This document shows, in pieces, positions 43,842 through 51,754 of a stretch of DNA of 64,000 bases. The stretch comes from an uncultured Oscillospiraceae bacterium (GTDB lineage Bacteria; Bacillota; Clostridia; Oscillospirales; Acutalibacteraceae). The DNA lies in the NCBI GenBank assembly GCA_905192745.1, contig CAJJLZ010000001.1, positions 298,077 through 362,076 of the forward strand, given 5' to 3'. Position 1 is the first letter of the stretch. The number at the start of each line of letters is the position of its first letter. A program made the position numbers and the translations under genes. The notes beneath the pieces are model-generated. The model was not told the origin of the DNA. It saw nothing but the letters and a program-made list of their open reading frames with translations, and made no database searches.

Positions 43842-44828
43842 ATGGGATACAGTCGGGAGGTTTATGACGCGGCGGCGGCCGAACTGGAGCGCCGCCGGGC
43901 TGAGGCGCGCGCCCGCGCGGCCGCCCTGCATGAGCAGGTGACTGAACGGCATCCCCGGGTACGGGAAATCGAGCGGGAGATGGCGCAGTCCGCCATCCAG
44001 GTGGCCAAGGCCGTGCTGGACGGCCGGGACGTGGAATCCGCGGTGGAAAATATCAAGAGCCAGAACCTCGCGCTTCAGGCCGAGCTGGCGGAGATATTGG
44101 CCGGCGAGGGAATTGACGCGCCGAATTTCGAGCCCCGGTATCGCTGTCCCTACTGCGAGGACACAGGGTATGTCAACGGCCGGCTCTGCGAATGCTTCCG
44201 CGCCCTTCTTCGGGAAGAGGCCTACCGCCGCCTGAGCTACGCCGGGCGGATGGACGCGGCGGATTTCGACAGCCTGCGGCTGGAGTATTATCCGGAAACG
44301 CCCGATCCCCGCACCGGGGTGGCGCCCCGCAGCCGGATGAAAGAGGTTCTGACCTACTGCCGCTGCTATGCGGAGGATTTCGATGTCTCGTCTCCCAGCC
44401 TCCTGCTCCGGGGGCCGACCGGCACGGGCAAAACCCATGTGTCCCTCGCCATCGCCCGTCAGGCGATCGAGCGGGGATACGGCGTGGTGTACGGCCCGGT
44501 GCAGATGCTGCTTCACAAGCTGGAAAAGGAGCATTTCGGCCGGGCGGACGGGAACAGCGAGGAGATGATGACCGGCTGCGACCTGCTGATCCTTGACGAT
44601 CTGGGCGCCGAATTTTCGAGCCCTTTCTACACCTCCTGCCTGTATAATCTGATTAACAGCCGGATGCTGGAGGGGAAGCCCACCATTATCAGCACCAACC
44701 TTGACCAGAACGCGTTGGTGGAACGGTACGGCGAGCAGATCACCTCCCGCATCATCGGCACCTTTGTCCCGCTGGCTTTTCTTGGGCGGGACATCCGTCA
44801 GATCAAGCTGCAGCAGAAGATCCGTTAG
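43842..44828 (+). CDS. DnaC/DnaI-like replicative helicase loader ATPase
   Basis: 328 residues; ATG 43842, 7 nt after GAAAGGA. Long N-terminal coiled coil rich in Arg/Glu/Ala (residues 5-90), then a zinc-binding CPYCEDTGYVNGRLCEC as in clostridial DnaC-type loaders. AAA+ core: Walker A RGPTGTGKTHVSLAIA, Walker B DLLILDDLGAEF, sensor I ISTNLDQNAL and an Arg finger region ERYGEQITSRIIGTFV. It loads the DnaB-type helicase together with the DnaD protein encoded upstream. Confidence 0.93.
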   Translation: MGYSREVYDAAAAELERRRAEARARAAALHEQVTERHPRVREIEREMAQSAIQVAKAVLDGRDVESAVENIKSQNLALQAELAEILAGEGIDAPNFEPRYRCPYCEDTGYVNGRLCECFRALLREEAYRRLSYAGRMDAADFDSLRLEYYPETPDPRTGVAPRSRMKEVLTYCRCYAEDFDVSSPSLLLRGPTGTGKTHVSLAIARQAIERGYGVVYGPVQMLLHKLEKEHFGRADGNSEEMMTGCDLLILDDLGAEFSSPFYTSCLYNLINSRMLEGKPTIISTNLDQNALVERYGEQITSRIIGTFVPLAFLGRDIRQIKLQQKIR

Positions 44829-44881
44829 CCCGGCAGCGGATGAAAACCGGCCGGAAACCGAAACGGAAAATCTTTCATTCC

Positions 44882-44898
44882 TGTAACCGGCGGTTACA
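44882..44898. promoter_or_regulatory. Perfect dyad upstream of the -35, operator candidate
   Basis: TGTAACC-GGC-GGTTACA, 7-bp arms, ends 15 bp before the -35 hexamer. The position suits an activator or repressor site; no U tract follows. Confidence 0.5.
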
Positions 44899-44913
44899 AT
44901 TCCGCCGCGTTTC

Positions 44914-44942
44914 TTGACTTTATCCGCCGAATTCAGTACAAT
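44914..44942 (+). promoter_or_regulatory. Promoter of the PASTA protein gene
   Basis: -35 TTGACT (44914-44919), 17-nt spacer, -10 TACAAT (44937-44942). Confidence 0.8.
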
Positions 44943-45128
44943 TCCCAAGGGGATCACTCCCTGTGGAATTTTCTGTATTTTTGCATTCCGGGGACCTTTT
45001 CACGCCATACGTCCGTCCCCGGCGACGGGACGCCTCTTCCCTTTGCGGAAAGAGTTCCCTGTCCCGATCTTGGAGAACCGGTCCGCCGCGGAACCAATGC
45101 CGCGCGGCCGCCGGCCGAAAGGAAATGA

Positions 45129-46886
45129 ATGGTGCCAATGTCGAATCAGGAAAGATTATGTATGGGCTGCATGAACCCTCTGCCGGACGGGCGGACGGAG
45201 TGCGGCATCTGCGGATACCGGACAAACGGGCAGAATCCGCCGCCCGCTCTGCCGGTGCGTACGCTGCTCTCCGATCGGTATCTGGTGGGAAAGCTGCTGG
45301 AAATCGGCGGGGACGCGGCGGTTTATCTCGGATACGATGAGGTGCTCAAGGCGCCGATTTATATCCGGGAGTTTCTGCCCGACACTCTGTGCGAGCGAAA
45401 CAGCGACGGGTCACTCACAGTCATTGCAGGCTGCGAAGGCTCCTATCGGGAATACGCCGATAAATTCCGCAGTCATGCCCGGACTCTGGCCCGGATGCGG
45501 GAGCTGTCCGCAATCGTGTCGGTTTACGACATCTTTGAGCAGCACAACACGGTGTACACCATCTCGGAATACTGCGAGGGGAACACGCTGGAAACCCGTC
45601 TCGCGCTGGCCGGCGGCCGGATCCGCTGGGATGAGGCGCGGCCGCTGTTTATGCCGCTGCTGTCGGCGTTGATTTCACTGCATTCGGCAGGGCTCTGCCA
45701 TCTCGGCATCTCGCCGGAGAACCTGATTCTCGGCAACGACGGCAAACTGCGTCTCACCGGCTTCCGCCTGCCGGAGGCCCGCCGGGTGAGCACGGAGGTA
45801 CGGCCCCAGCTGATCGCCGGGTATTCCGCCCCGGAGCAGTATGCCTTCGGGCAGGAAACCGGCCCCATGACCGACGTTTACGGACTGGCGGCGACCATTT
45901 TCCGCACGCTGACGGGCAACCCGCCGCCCGACGGCTCCCGCCGGGCCAAGGATTCCAACGATCTTTTTGTTCCCAATAATGTGGCGGCGGAACTGCCCGA
46001 TTATGTGGCGGCGGCGCTGTTCAACGCCCTGCAGGCGGACCCGGAGAAGCGCACCCATACGATGGAACAGCTGCGCGATCAGCTCTCCACCGCTCCCGCC
46101 GTCTCCGCCATGCGGGAGGATGACCGCCGGCAGACCGAAGCCGCCGCTTCGGCCGCCGTGGAAGAGCCGGAGGAGGACGACGCGGAAGAGACGCCGAAGA
46201 AGAGCAGCCGTACCAAATACGCTATCCTGATTGTAGCGGCGGTGTTCATTCTCCTTCTCCTGCTGGCCGGGACGGTGCTTCTGCTGCTGTTCCCCGACGC
46301 GTTCGGCGGGAACAAGGACGAATCTTCCTCTTCCAACGATTCATCGATAGCGACCATCTATACCACCGAACCCACCACAGGCACTACGCTGGCAGTGCAG
46401 AAGCAGCAGTTCCCGGTGCAGAATGTGGTAGGCGAAAGCTATTACGATCTGAAGGACGATACCCTGAACGGCCGGATGAAGCTGGAGGTCGCAAGCCTCG
46501 AATACAGCAGCCGTCCCAAGGGGGAAATTCTCCGTCAGGAACCCTCCGCGGAAAATATGGCGGCGGAAGGCTCTGCCGTGAAAGTGGTTATCAGCGCCGG
46601 CCCCGAAACGATCACCGTTCCGGATGTCTCCGGATGGAACTACCAACACGCTAAACTGTATCTGGAAGCGCTCGGCTTTAAGGTGGATGAGATGCGGGTA
46701 GTGTCCGATACGGTGGATATCGATCTGGTGGAAAGCGTCAGCGAGGTTGGAAAGCAGCTGGAACTGGGCAGCACCGTCACCATCCGGGTCAGCAATACCA
46801 AAAAGACCACCACGACAACTCCCACCACCACGACCGTGCCGCCGACGACCACCACCACGGAACGGGGCGGTCTCTGGCCCTGGTAG
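45129..46886 (+). CDS. Membrane pseudokinase with N-terminal zinc ribbon and C-terminal PASTA domains
   Basis: 585 residues; ATG 45129 is 6 nt after AAAGG. Order: zinc ribbon (CMGCMNPLPDGRTECGICGY, residues 12-31); Ser/Thr-kinase-like domain (~45-320); acidic linker; one membrane span (~360-385); two PASTA domains (~415-490 and 491-560); a Thr/Pro-rich tail. The kinase catalytic residues are replaced: the VAIK lysine is Arg80 (IYIREFLP), HRD reads HLG (191-193), and DFG reads GFR (211-213). Hence no phosphotransfer is expected, unlike PrkC/StkP. The outside PASTA part may still bind peptidoglycan or muropeptides and the inside part may act as a scaffold. A single gene with its own promoter and terminator. 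Confidence 0.87.
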   Translation: MVPMSNQERLCMGCMNPLPDGRTECGICGYRTNGQNPPPALPVRTLLSDRYLVGKLLEIGGDAAVYLGYDEVLKAPIYIREFLPDTLCERNSDGSLTVIAGCEGSYREYADKFRSHARTLARMRELSAIVSVYDIFEQHNTVYTISEYCEGNTLETRLALAGGRIRWDEARPLFMPLLSALISLHSAGLCHLGISPENLILGNDGKLRLTGFRLPEARRVSTEVRPQLIAGYSAPEQYAFGQETGPMTDVYGLAATIFRTLTGNPPPDGSRRAKDSNDLFVPNNVAAELPDYVAAALFNALQADPEKRTHTMEQLRDQLSTAPAVSAMREDDRRQTEAAASAAVEEPEEDDAEETPKKSSRTKYAILIVAAVFILLLLLAGTVLLLLFPDAFGGNKDESSSSNDSSIATIYTTEPTTGTTLAVQKQQFPVQNVVGESYYDLKDDTLNGRMKLEVASLEYSSRPKGEILRQEPSAENMAAEGSAVKVVISAGPETITVPDVSGWNYQHAKLYLEALGFKVDEMRVVSDTVDIDLVESVSEVGKQLELGSTVTIRVSNTKKTTTTTPTTTTVPPTTTTTERGGLWPW

Positions 46887-46899
46887 AGCGAAAACTGTA

Positions 46900-46941
46900 A
46901 AAGCGGCGTCCATGTATTATGCACACGGGCGTCGCTTTTTT
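46900..46941 (+). terminator. Intrinsic terminator of the pseudokinase gene
   Basis: 12-bp stem with two G-U pairs (46900-46911 and 46927-46938) followed by a T tract. Confidence 0.85.
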
Positions 46942-47000
46942 GTCGAAAAGAAATTCATGGCGGATTGTTCCTAAAATATTCTATAGCGTTCGTTACCGTC

Positions 47001-47029
47001 TTGACAGCCGGGAGAGTCAGGGCTATCCT
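47001..47029 (+). promoter_or_regulatory. Promoter of the aldo/keto reductase gene
   Basis: -35 TTGACA (47001-47006), 17-nt spacer, -10 TATCCT (47024-47029). Confidence 0.75.
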
Positions 47030-47094
47030 TAATCTTAGAAGTCAGGGAATCGAACCTCGAGGAAAAACGATTGAATTGGAAAGGGGATCAACTT

Positions 47095-48012
47095 ATGAAA
47101 ACCATCCCGCTTGGAAAATCCGGCCTGCAGGTGCCCGCAATCGCTGTCGGCTGTATGCGGATGGCCGATCTGTCCGACCACGCGGCGGAAGCGCTGATCG
47201 GCACGGCGCTGGAACAGGGCGCGAATTTTTTTGACCACGCGGATATCTACGGCGGCGGCCGGAGCGAGGAAATTTTCGCCCGTGCCGTCCATATGAACGA
47301 CGATGTGAGGGAACGGCTGATTCTGCAGTCGAAATGCGGCATCCGGGAGGGAATGTTCGATTTCTCGAAAGAGCATATTCTCACGGCGGCGGAGGGCATC
47401 CTCCGCCGGCTGAAAACCGATTATCTGGATGTGCTCCTCCTCCACCGGCCGGACGCGCTGGTGGAGCCGGAGGAGGTTGCGGAGGCTTTCGACCGGCTGC
47501 GGGAGAGCGGGAAGGTGCGGTATTTCGGCGTGTCCAACCAGAACCCGATGCAGATTCGCCTGCTGCAGAAGAGCCTGCACCAGCCGCTGGTCGCCAACCA
47601 GCTCCAGCTCAGCGCCGCCTTTTCTCCAATGATTACGGCCGGACTGAACGTCAACATGACGAACGACGCGGCGGTGAACCGGGATGGGGGCGTGCTGGAT
47701 TTCTGCCGGCTGGAGGAGATCACCATTCAGCCGTGGAGCCCCTTCCAGTACGGCTTTTTCGAAGGGGTGTTCCTCGGCAGCGACCGGTATCCGGAGCTAA
47801 ACGCCGTCATCAGCCGGATCGCGGAACAGTACGGCGTGACGGACACCACTATCGCGATGGCCTGGCTGCTCCGCCATCCGGCGAAAATGCAGCCGGTGAC
47901 CGGTACCATGAATCCCGGCCGCCTGACCGACTGCATCAGGGCGGCGGAGATTACCCTCACCCGGGCGGAGTGGTACGAAATCTACCGCGCGGCAGGGAAT
48001 GTGCTGCCGTAA
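47095..48012 (+). CDS. Aldo/keto reductase (YdhF-like)
   Basis: 305 residues from ATG 47095 with AAAGGGG upstream. NADPH-dependent oxidoreductase with a TIM-barrel. Motifs: LGKSGLQVPAIAVGCMRM at the start, NFFDHADIYGGGRSEEIFAR with the catalytic Asp and Tyr, LQSKCGI with the catalytic Lys, and DVLLLHRPDALVEPEEVAEA with the catalytic His. YFGVSNQNPMQI and PVTGTMNPGRLTDC (cofactor phosphate) are also present. Physiological substrate unknown; the YdhF group reduces small carbonyls. Single-gene unit. Confidence 0.94.
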   Translation: MKTIPLGKSGLQVPAIAVGCMRMADLSDHAAEALIGTALEQGANFFDHADIYGGGRSEEIFARAVHMNDDVRERLILQSKCGIREGMFDFSKEHILTAAEGILRRLKTDYLDVLLLHRPDALVEPEEVAEAFDRLRESGKVRYFGVSNQNPMQIRLLQKSLHQPLVANQLQLSAAFSPMITAGLNVNMTNDAAVNRDGGVLDFCRLEEITIQPWSPFQYGFFEGVFLGSDRYPELNAVISRIAEQYGVTDTTIAMAWLLRHPAKMQPVTGTMNPGRLTDCIRAAEITLTRAEWYEIYRAAGNVLP

Positions 48013-48037
48013 GAAAAACGGATGCAAGCGGAACAAA

Positions 48038-48079
48038 AACGTGCTGAGAAAGGCCTTCGCCTTTCCCAGCACGTTTTTT
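48038..48079. terminator. Bidirectional terminator between the reductase and the ABC operon
   Basis: Stem AACGTGCTG...CAGCACGTT with inner GAAAGGC/GCCTTTC and a CTTC loop; TTTTTT follows on the plus strand, and a T-rich tract on the minus strand. Confidence 0.9.
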
Positions 48080-48099
48080 GCAGTTAGGACGTTATGACG

Positions 48100-50355
48100 C
48101 TATGACAGATAGCCCAAAAGTGAATCCGGCGCTTCATCCGCTGGAAGAAATTTGTAGATGTATTTCTCCTTTTCCTGCATCGAATGAGAGTCGCCGCCCA
48201 TCATGCTTTCGGCGTCCATGTCGCCGGTGACGTCCGTGTCGTTGGGGACAGCCAGACGAACCAGATACACCTCCCGGCTGGCATACCAGCAGGAGCGAAG
48301 CCGGGGAAGAATATCGGCAAGCTGATCGGCGGAAATCTGCGCGCCGTTGTTGATCAGGGCGTCATGAAAAAATCCGTAATCCAGCCGAATCTGTAAGAAT
48401 AAATCCTCGCCCTGAAAATATTCGAACGTGGGGATGGGCATAATCAGAAATAGCTCTGCCCGAAGAAAAGCCGGCGTTTCGGCAGAGGGAAGGACGTCCC
48501 TTTGCCGCAGAAAGGCCAGCGTTTGTGGATAGGCGTCATTCAGGCTAAACGCCATGGAGGCATCCGAATACAGCCACCAGGTCTCCTCTCCCATGCTGAT
48601 GTGCAGAATGGCTTCGGCGTCCGAGGAGGGGAAGAAATGCTCCTCCGTCGTTTGTCCCGCCAGGTCGGCGATCAGGCATTCCGCCAGCTCGCTTTCCTCT
48701 TCGAGAGACAGCGGCAGGGATAGCTGGTTTTGCATATACGTATCGGACAATAGAACCTCTGCCTGGCCTTCCAGTAGGATACGGCGAATACGGTCGGCAA
48801 CAAAGGCCCTCTGACTGTCCAGCTCGTCCAGACGCAAGAGCATTTCCTTCATCCGGACCGGCAGAGTGCGGTAGTTCCGTACTATCTTTTGGCCGTTTTT
48901 CAGGGTATATTGCAGGGAAACCGGGCCGTACAGGACGGTATCCTCATAAGATTCGGCGTTTTTTCGCGCGCCTTTTTCGGGATGGAGTCGGCTCAGTTCC
49001 CGGTGAAGCTCCGTGATAAGGGCCAGATCGTGCTGGCTGGTGCATTCCTCCGTCATGGCTTTGTAAAAGCTGCTGCCTCCGGACATGGAGGAATAAATAT
49101 CGGCGAAATTCGGGTCGCCGTTATAGGATATTTGTACCGACTGGATATCCTCTGCCGCCGGGATATAGTAGGAGCGCCCGAAGCAGCCGGTGTACAGGAT
49201 CAGGACCAGCGCCGCGATCCCGCCGAAGGCGGCAGGCAGAGCAATCCACTGCTTCCCATGGAAAAGGCGGCGGGGTCCCCGGAAAGCGGCCAGGCCCGCC
49301 AGCAGCAGGGCCGCCGCAGAGCCTGCCAGCCCTAACACGATCCGCAGAGGAAGGGTAAACGCATCGTTCTGGAAAGCGGCGCAGACGCACAGTCCCAGCA
49401 GGATGGACGCGCTCAGTCCGAGGACGCGGCTGCGGCAGGCAAAGCCTGCGCTTTCCGCTCTCCGCCGCTGGAAAAGAAAGGCGGAAAGCAGCGCTGCGGC
49501 GATGGTCACAAGCAGCCATGCAATGGGCAGTCCCCAGGTTGGAGAAGCGGTTCCATAAGGGCTATCTTTTTCCAAAGAAATATAGTCGAACTGATACAAA
49601 TCGCCGCTGGCAAAGGTGAAGGGGCCGAAGGGGACGGAACGCTCCAACAGGCTGGAAACATATCGGGCCGGCAAGGCCACCGTAAACATAGAGGAATCCA
49701 GAAACCGCCCGCTCCCCGCGTCGAAGGGAGCGCCGGGCATCAGGCCGTAAATCAGGGAGCCGGCCGCCCATCCCAGCAGATTGGGCGCGGCGATCAGCAG
49801 CAGGATGTAAATCGCCGCCTCTGCAAAGGAGCCGCAGAGGGTACAGACCAGCACGGTCAGCGTGTAGATGACCATAGCCGTTAGCCAGAGCAGAAGGGCG
49901 ACATACCCCCACCGTTCCAGCAGAAGGGCGGCGTGGGAGCTGTTCTTAATCAGGTTCAGCAGCAGGGAAATCAGCATGGGCGGCAGGATGCCGGCGGTCA
50001 GGATGCCCGCCCCGATCCCGTACCGGATGCGGAACAGTGCGCCGCGCCGGACGCCAAGGGAGAAATACGCGCCGGTCGCCGGCTCACTGAAAAGAAACCG
50101 GAACAGGCAGAAAGCGGTCAGCAGCGCGAAAACCGCCGTCCCGAAGAGGAGAAACAGGGGCATACCGCTGCTGAACAGCAGGTAATGAGGTTCTTGAATA
50201 CCATCGGGAGAGGGCTTCATAAAGGACCTCAGCGAACCGGGAATCGTATACAGAAAATATCCCAGTCCCAGCGGAAGAAGAAGCCAGAACTGCCGCAGGG
50301 TGGAGCGGATCGCGTGGGCGCGCACGCCCTTATTCGAACAGGTCGGTGAGATCAT
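48100..50355 (-). CDS. ABC transporter permease with large extracytoplasmic domain (Ytr-like operon)
   Basis: 751 residues; ATG 50355 follows GGAGG by 9 nt and lies inside the end of the ATPase gene (26-bp overlap). Hydrophobic spans fill residues 20-385 (about eight to ten); the following ~360 residues form a soluble domain (SRLHPEKGARKNAESYEDTV, TAFLRQRDVLPSAETPAF, MPIPTFEYFQGEDLFLQIR). The architecture fits the permeases of GntR-YtrA-type, cell-envelope-stress ABC systems in Firmicutes. Substrate unknown; possibly an exporter or a cell-wall-antibiotic detoxifier. Confidence 0.85.
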   Translation of the reverse strand: MISPTCSNKGVRAHAIRSTLRQFWLLLPLGLGYFLYTIPGSLRSFMKPSPDGIQEPHYLLFSSGMPLFLLFGTAVFALLTAFCLFRFLFSEPATGAYFSLGVRRGALFRIRYGIGAGILTAGILPPMLISLLLNLIKNSSHAALLLERWGYVALLLWLTAMVIYTLTVLVCTLCGSFAEAAIYILLLIAAPNLLGWAAGSLIYGLMPGAPFDAGSGRFLDSSMFTVALPARYVSSLLERSVPFGPFTFASGDLYQFDYISLEKDSPYGTASPTWGLPIAWLLVTIAAALLSAFLFQRRRAESAGFACRSRVLGLSASILLGLCVCAAFQNDAFTLPLRIVLGLAGSAAALLLAGLAAFRGPRRLFHGKQWIALPAAFGGIAALVLILYTGCFGRSYYIPAAEDIQSVQISYNGDPNFADIYSSMSGGSSFYKAMTEECTSQHDLALITELHRELSRLHPEKGARKNAESYEDTVLYGPVSLQYTLKNGQKIVRNYRTLPVRMKEMLLRLDELDSQRAFVADRIRRILLEGQAEVLLSDTYMQNQLSLPLSLEEESELAECLIADLAGQTTEEHFFPSSDAEAILHISMGEETWWLYSDASMAFSLNDAYPQTLAFLRQRDVLPSAETPAFLRAELFLIMPIPTFEYFQGEDLFLQIRLDYGFFHDALINNGAQISADQLADILPRLRSCWYASREVYLVRLAVPNDTDVTGDMDAESMMGGDSHSMQEKEKYIYKFLPADEAPDSLLGYLS

Positions 50356-51229
50356 CACGGTACGCCTCCGTTTCATTCAGGAATATTTCCTCCAGCGTGA
50401 GGGGGGAGCCTGTCAGCCGGACCGGGTTCATTCCGCGCAGGGCCGCTTCCGCTTGTCCGCCGTCCCCCCGGACAATCAGAGTGACCGCCCCGTTTTCCTG
50501 CCGAAAGCTCCGACAGTCCAGCCCGGCGAAGTCCTCTTCCGAAACCGGCCGGTCGAAAAGCAGGTGGAATTTCGTCATGGAGCCGCGCAGCTCCTCCTCC
50601 CCGCCCGTTAGCGCTACCCGGTGGTCGTGGAGGATTACAAACCGGTCGCAGAGACTTTCCAGCTCGGCCAGATCGTGGGAGGAAATCAGCACGCTGGCCC
50701 CGGTTTCCGCGATGTATTCCATCAGCAGACGGCGGACCAGACTGCGCTTGGCGGGGTCCAATCCGTCGAAGGTTTCATCCAGCAGAAGATACCGGGGCCG
50801 GCAGGCGAGGGCGGTCGCCAGATATGCCTGCCGCTGCATCCCCTTGGAAAAGCCCTGCAGCCGTTTGCGCTCGTCCAGCTCGAACAGCGCGGTCAGCCGC
50901 CGGAAGGTTTCCTCCTTCCAGGCGGGATAATAGCCGCCGTAAAATTTCGCCATCCCCCGCAGGGTGGCCTGCGGAAGCCGGTAGTATTCGTCCGGCAGAA
51001 AGAAGAGGGACTGGCGGATCGCTTCGTTCTCCCGGTGATCCTGCCCGTCGTAGAGTATGGTTCCGCCGTCCAGACGGACGATATCGGCCGCGATGCGCAG
51101 CAGGGTGGTTTTCCCCGCGCCGTTGGGGCCGATCAGGCCGCAGAGGGAACTGTTCTCCACCTGGAAGGTCACATCGTCCAGCACCGTCTGCCCGCCGAAG
51201 GCCTTTTTCAGGCCCTGAAATGCAATCAT
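50330..51229 (-). CDS. ABC transporter ATP-binding protein
   Basis: 299 residues; ATG overlaps the GntR stop by 4 nt. Walker A GLIGPNGAGKTTLLRI, Q-loop region LFFLPDEYYRLPQ (unusual: the Q-loop Gln is not clear), signature FSKGMQRQ, Walker B LLLDETFDGLDP, H-loop SSHDLAELE. C-terminal extension of about 90 residues. It is of the YtrB/YhcH type associated with GntR regulators. Works with the permease encoded downstream. Confidence 0.95.
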   Translation of the reverse strand: MIAFQGLKKAFGGQTVLDDVTFQVENSSLCGLIGPNGAGKTTLLRIAADIVRLDGGTILYDGQDHRENEAIRQSLFFLPDEYYRLPQATLRGMAKFYGGYYPAWKEETFRRLTALFELDERKRLQGFSKGMQRQAYLATALACRPRYLLLDETFDGLDPAKRSLVRRLLMEYIAETGASVLISSHDLAELESLCDRFVILHDHRVALTGGEEELRGSMTKFHLLFDRPVSEEDFAGLDCRSFRQENGAVTLIVRGDGGQAEAALRGMNPVRLTGSPLTLEEIFLNETEAYRDDLTDLFE

Positions 51230-51627
51230 GGAGTTCCCGCCTTTCCTTTTTGATTGTCTGCGCGTGTTTGGGCATATACCTCTTCAAGGATGGAGCGGGC
51301 TTCCTCCGCCGTCAGACCGGCCGCCCGGGCCGCCTGCGCGCCGTCCCTCAGTTCGCGGGCCGCTTTTTCCCGCAGAGCGGGACTTTTCAGCGCTCCGTCC
51401 GCGACAAAGCAGCCCCGGCCCGCCAGAGTATAGATCACCCCGGCGCTTTCCAGCTCCCCGAAGGCCTTTTTTACCGTGTTGAAGTTCAGCGAAAGCTCGC
51501 TTGCCAGCGCACGGATGGAGGGTAACTGGGCATGGGGCTTCAGCACGCCCATGGCGATCAGCTCCATAATCTGGGTCTTGATCTGCTCGTAGATCGCCAC
51601 CCGGCTGTGCGGATCAATATCCAGCAT
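51226..51627 (-). CDS. GntR family regulator, YtrA subfamily
   Basis: 133 residues; ATG 51627 with AAGGAG 7 nt upstream. N-terminal winged helix: RVAIYEQIKTQIMELIAMGV, PSIRALASELSLNFNTVKKA, FGELESAGVIYTLAGRGCFV. The C-terminal part is only about 45 residues, as in YtrA-type proteins, which have a dimerisation helix pair and no ligand domain. First gene of the GntR-ATPase-permease operon, with a perfect operator at its promoter; it most likely represses its own operon until cell-envelope stress. Confidence 0.94.
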   Translation of the reverse strand: MLDIDPHSRVAIYEQIKTQIMELIAMGVLKPHAQLPSIRALASELSLNFNTVKKAFGELESAGVIYTLAGRGCFVADGALKSPALREKAARELRDGAQAARAAGLTAEEARSILEEVYAQTRADNQKGKAGTP

Positions 51628-51643
51628 AGTCCGTCTCCTTTCC

Positions 51644-51674
51644 GCAACTGTGCTATTAGTGATATCACAGTTGC
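51644..51674. promoter_or_regulatory. Operator dyad of the GntR-ABC operon
   Basis: Perfect 9-bp arms GCAACTGTG (51644-51652) and CACAGTTGC (51666-51674), spaced by 13 bp, placed between the -10 box and the GntR start. Binding here would block transcription. Confidence 0.8.
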
Positions 51675-51703
51675 ATTATAGCGCGGCCGAAAGAGGCTGT
51701 CAA
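51675..51703 (-). promoter_or_regulatory. Consensus promoter of the GntR-ABC operon
   Basis: On the minus strand: TTGACA (51698-51703), 17-nt spacer, TATAAT (51675-51680). A perfect consensus promoter, as expected for a unit held off by a repressor. Confidence 0.92.
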
Positions 51704-51713
51704 GTATCGAACA

Positions 51714-51748
51714 TAAAAAAATCGTCCGGGGTACTTGCCCCGGACGAT
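51714..51748 (-). terminator. Intrinsic terminator of prfC
   Basis: 11-bp stem (51721-51731 and 51738-51748, loop TACTTG) followed on the minus strand by TTTTTTT. Confidence 0.93.
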
Positions 51749-51754
51749 CGCCGT

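Larger units (their letters stand above)
44829..45128. other. 300-bp leader region of the PASTA protein gene
   Basis: Contains a dyad, a sigma-A promoter and a 5' leader of about 180 nt. Frames in the leader have no recognisable product. No riboswitch fold was recognised. Confidence 0.6.

Noticed and set aside
44914..45340. Plus-strand frames in the 300-bp leader of the pseudokinase gene
   Set aside because: They overlap the promoter, have no ribosome binding site and no recognisable product.
47037..47060. Stretch whose complement reads AGGTTCGATTCCCTGACTT, like the 3' part of a tRNA (T-loop) and so like an attachment site
   Set aside because: The flanking sequence does not fold into the D and anticodon arms, the T stem has a mismatch, and no integrase is nearby.
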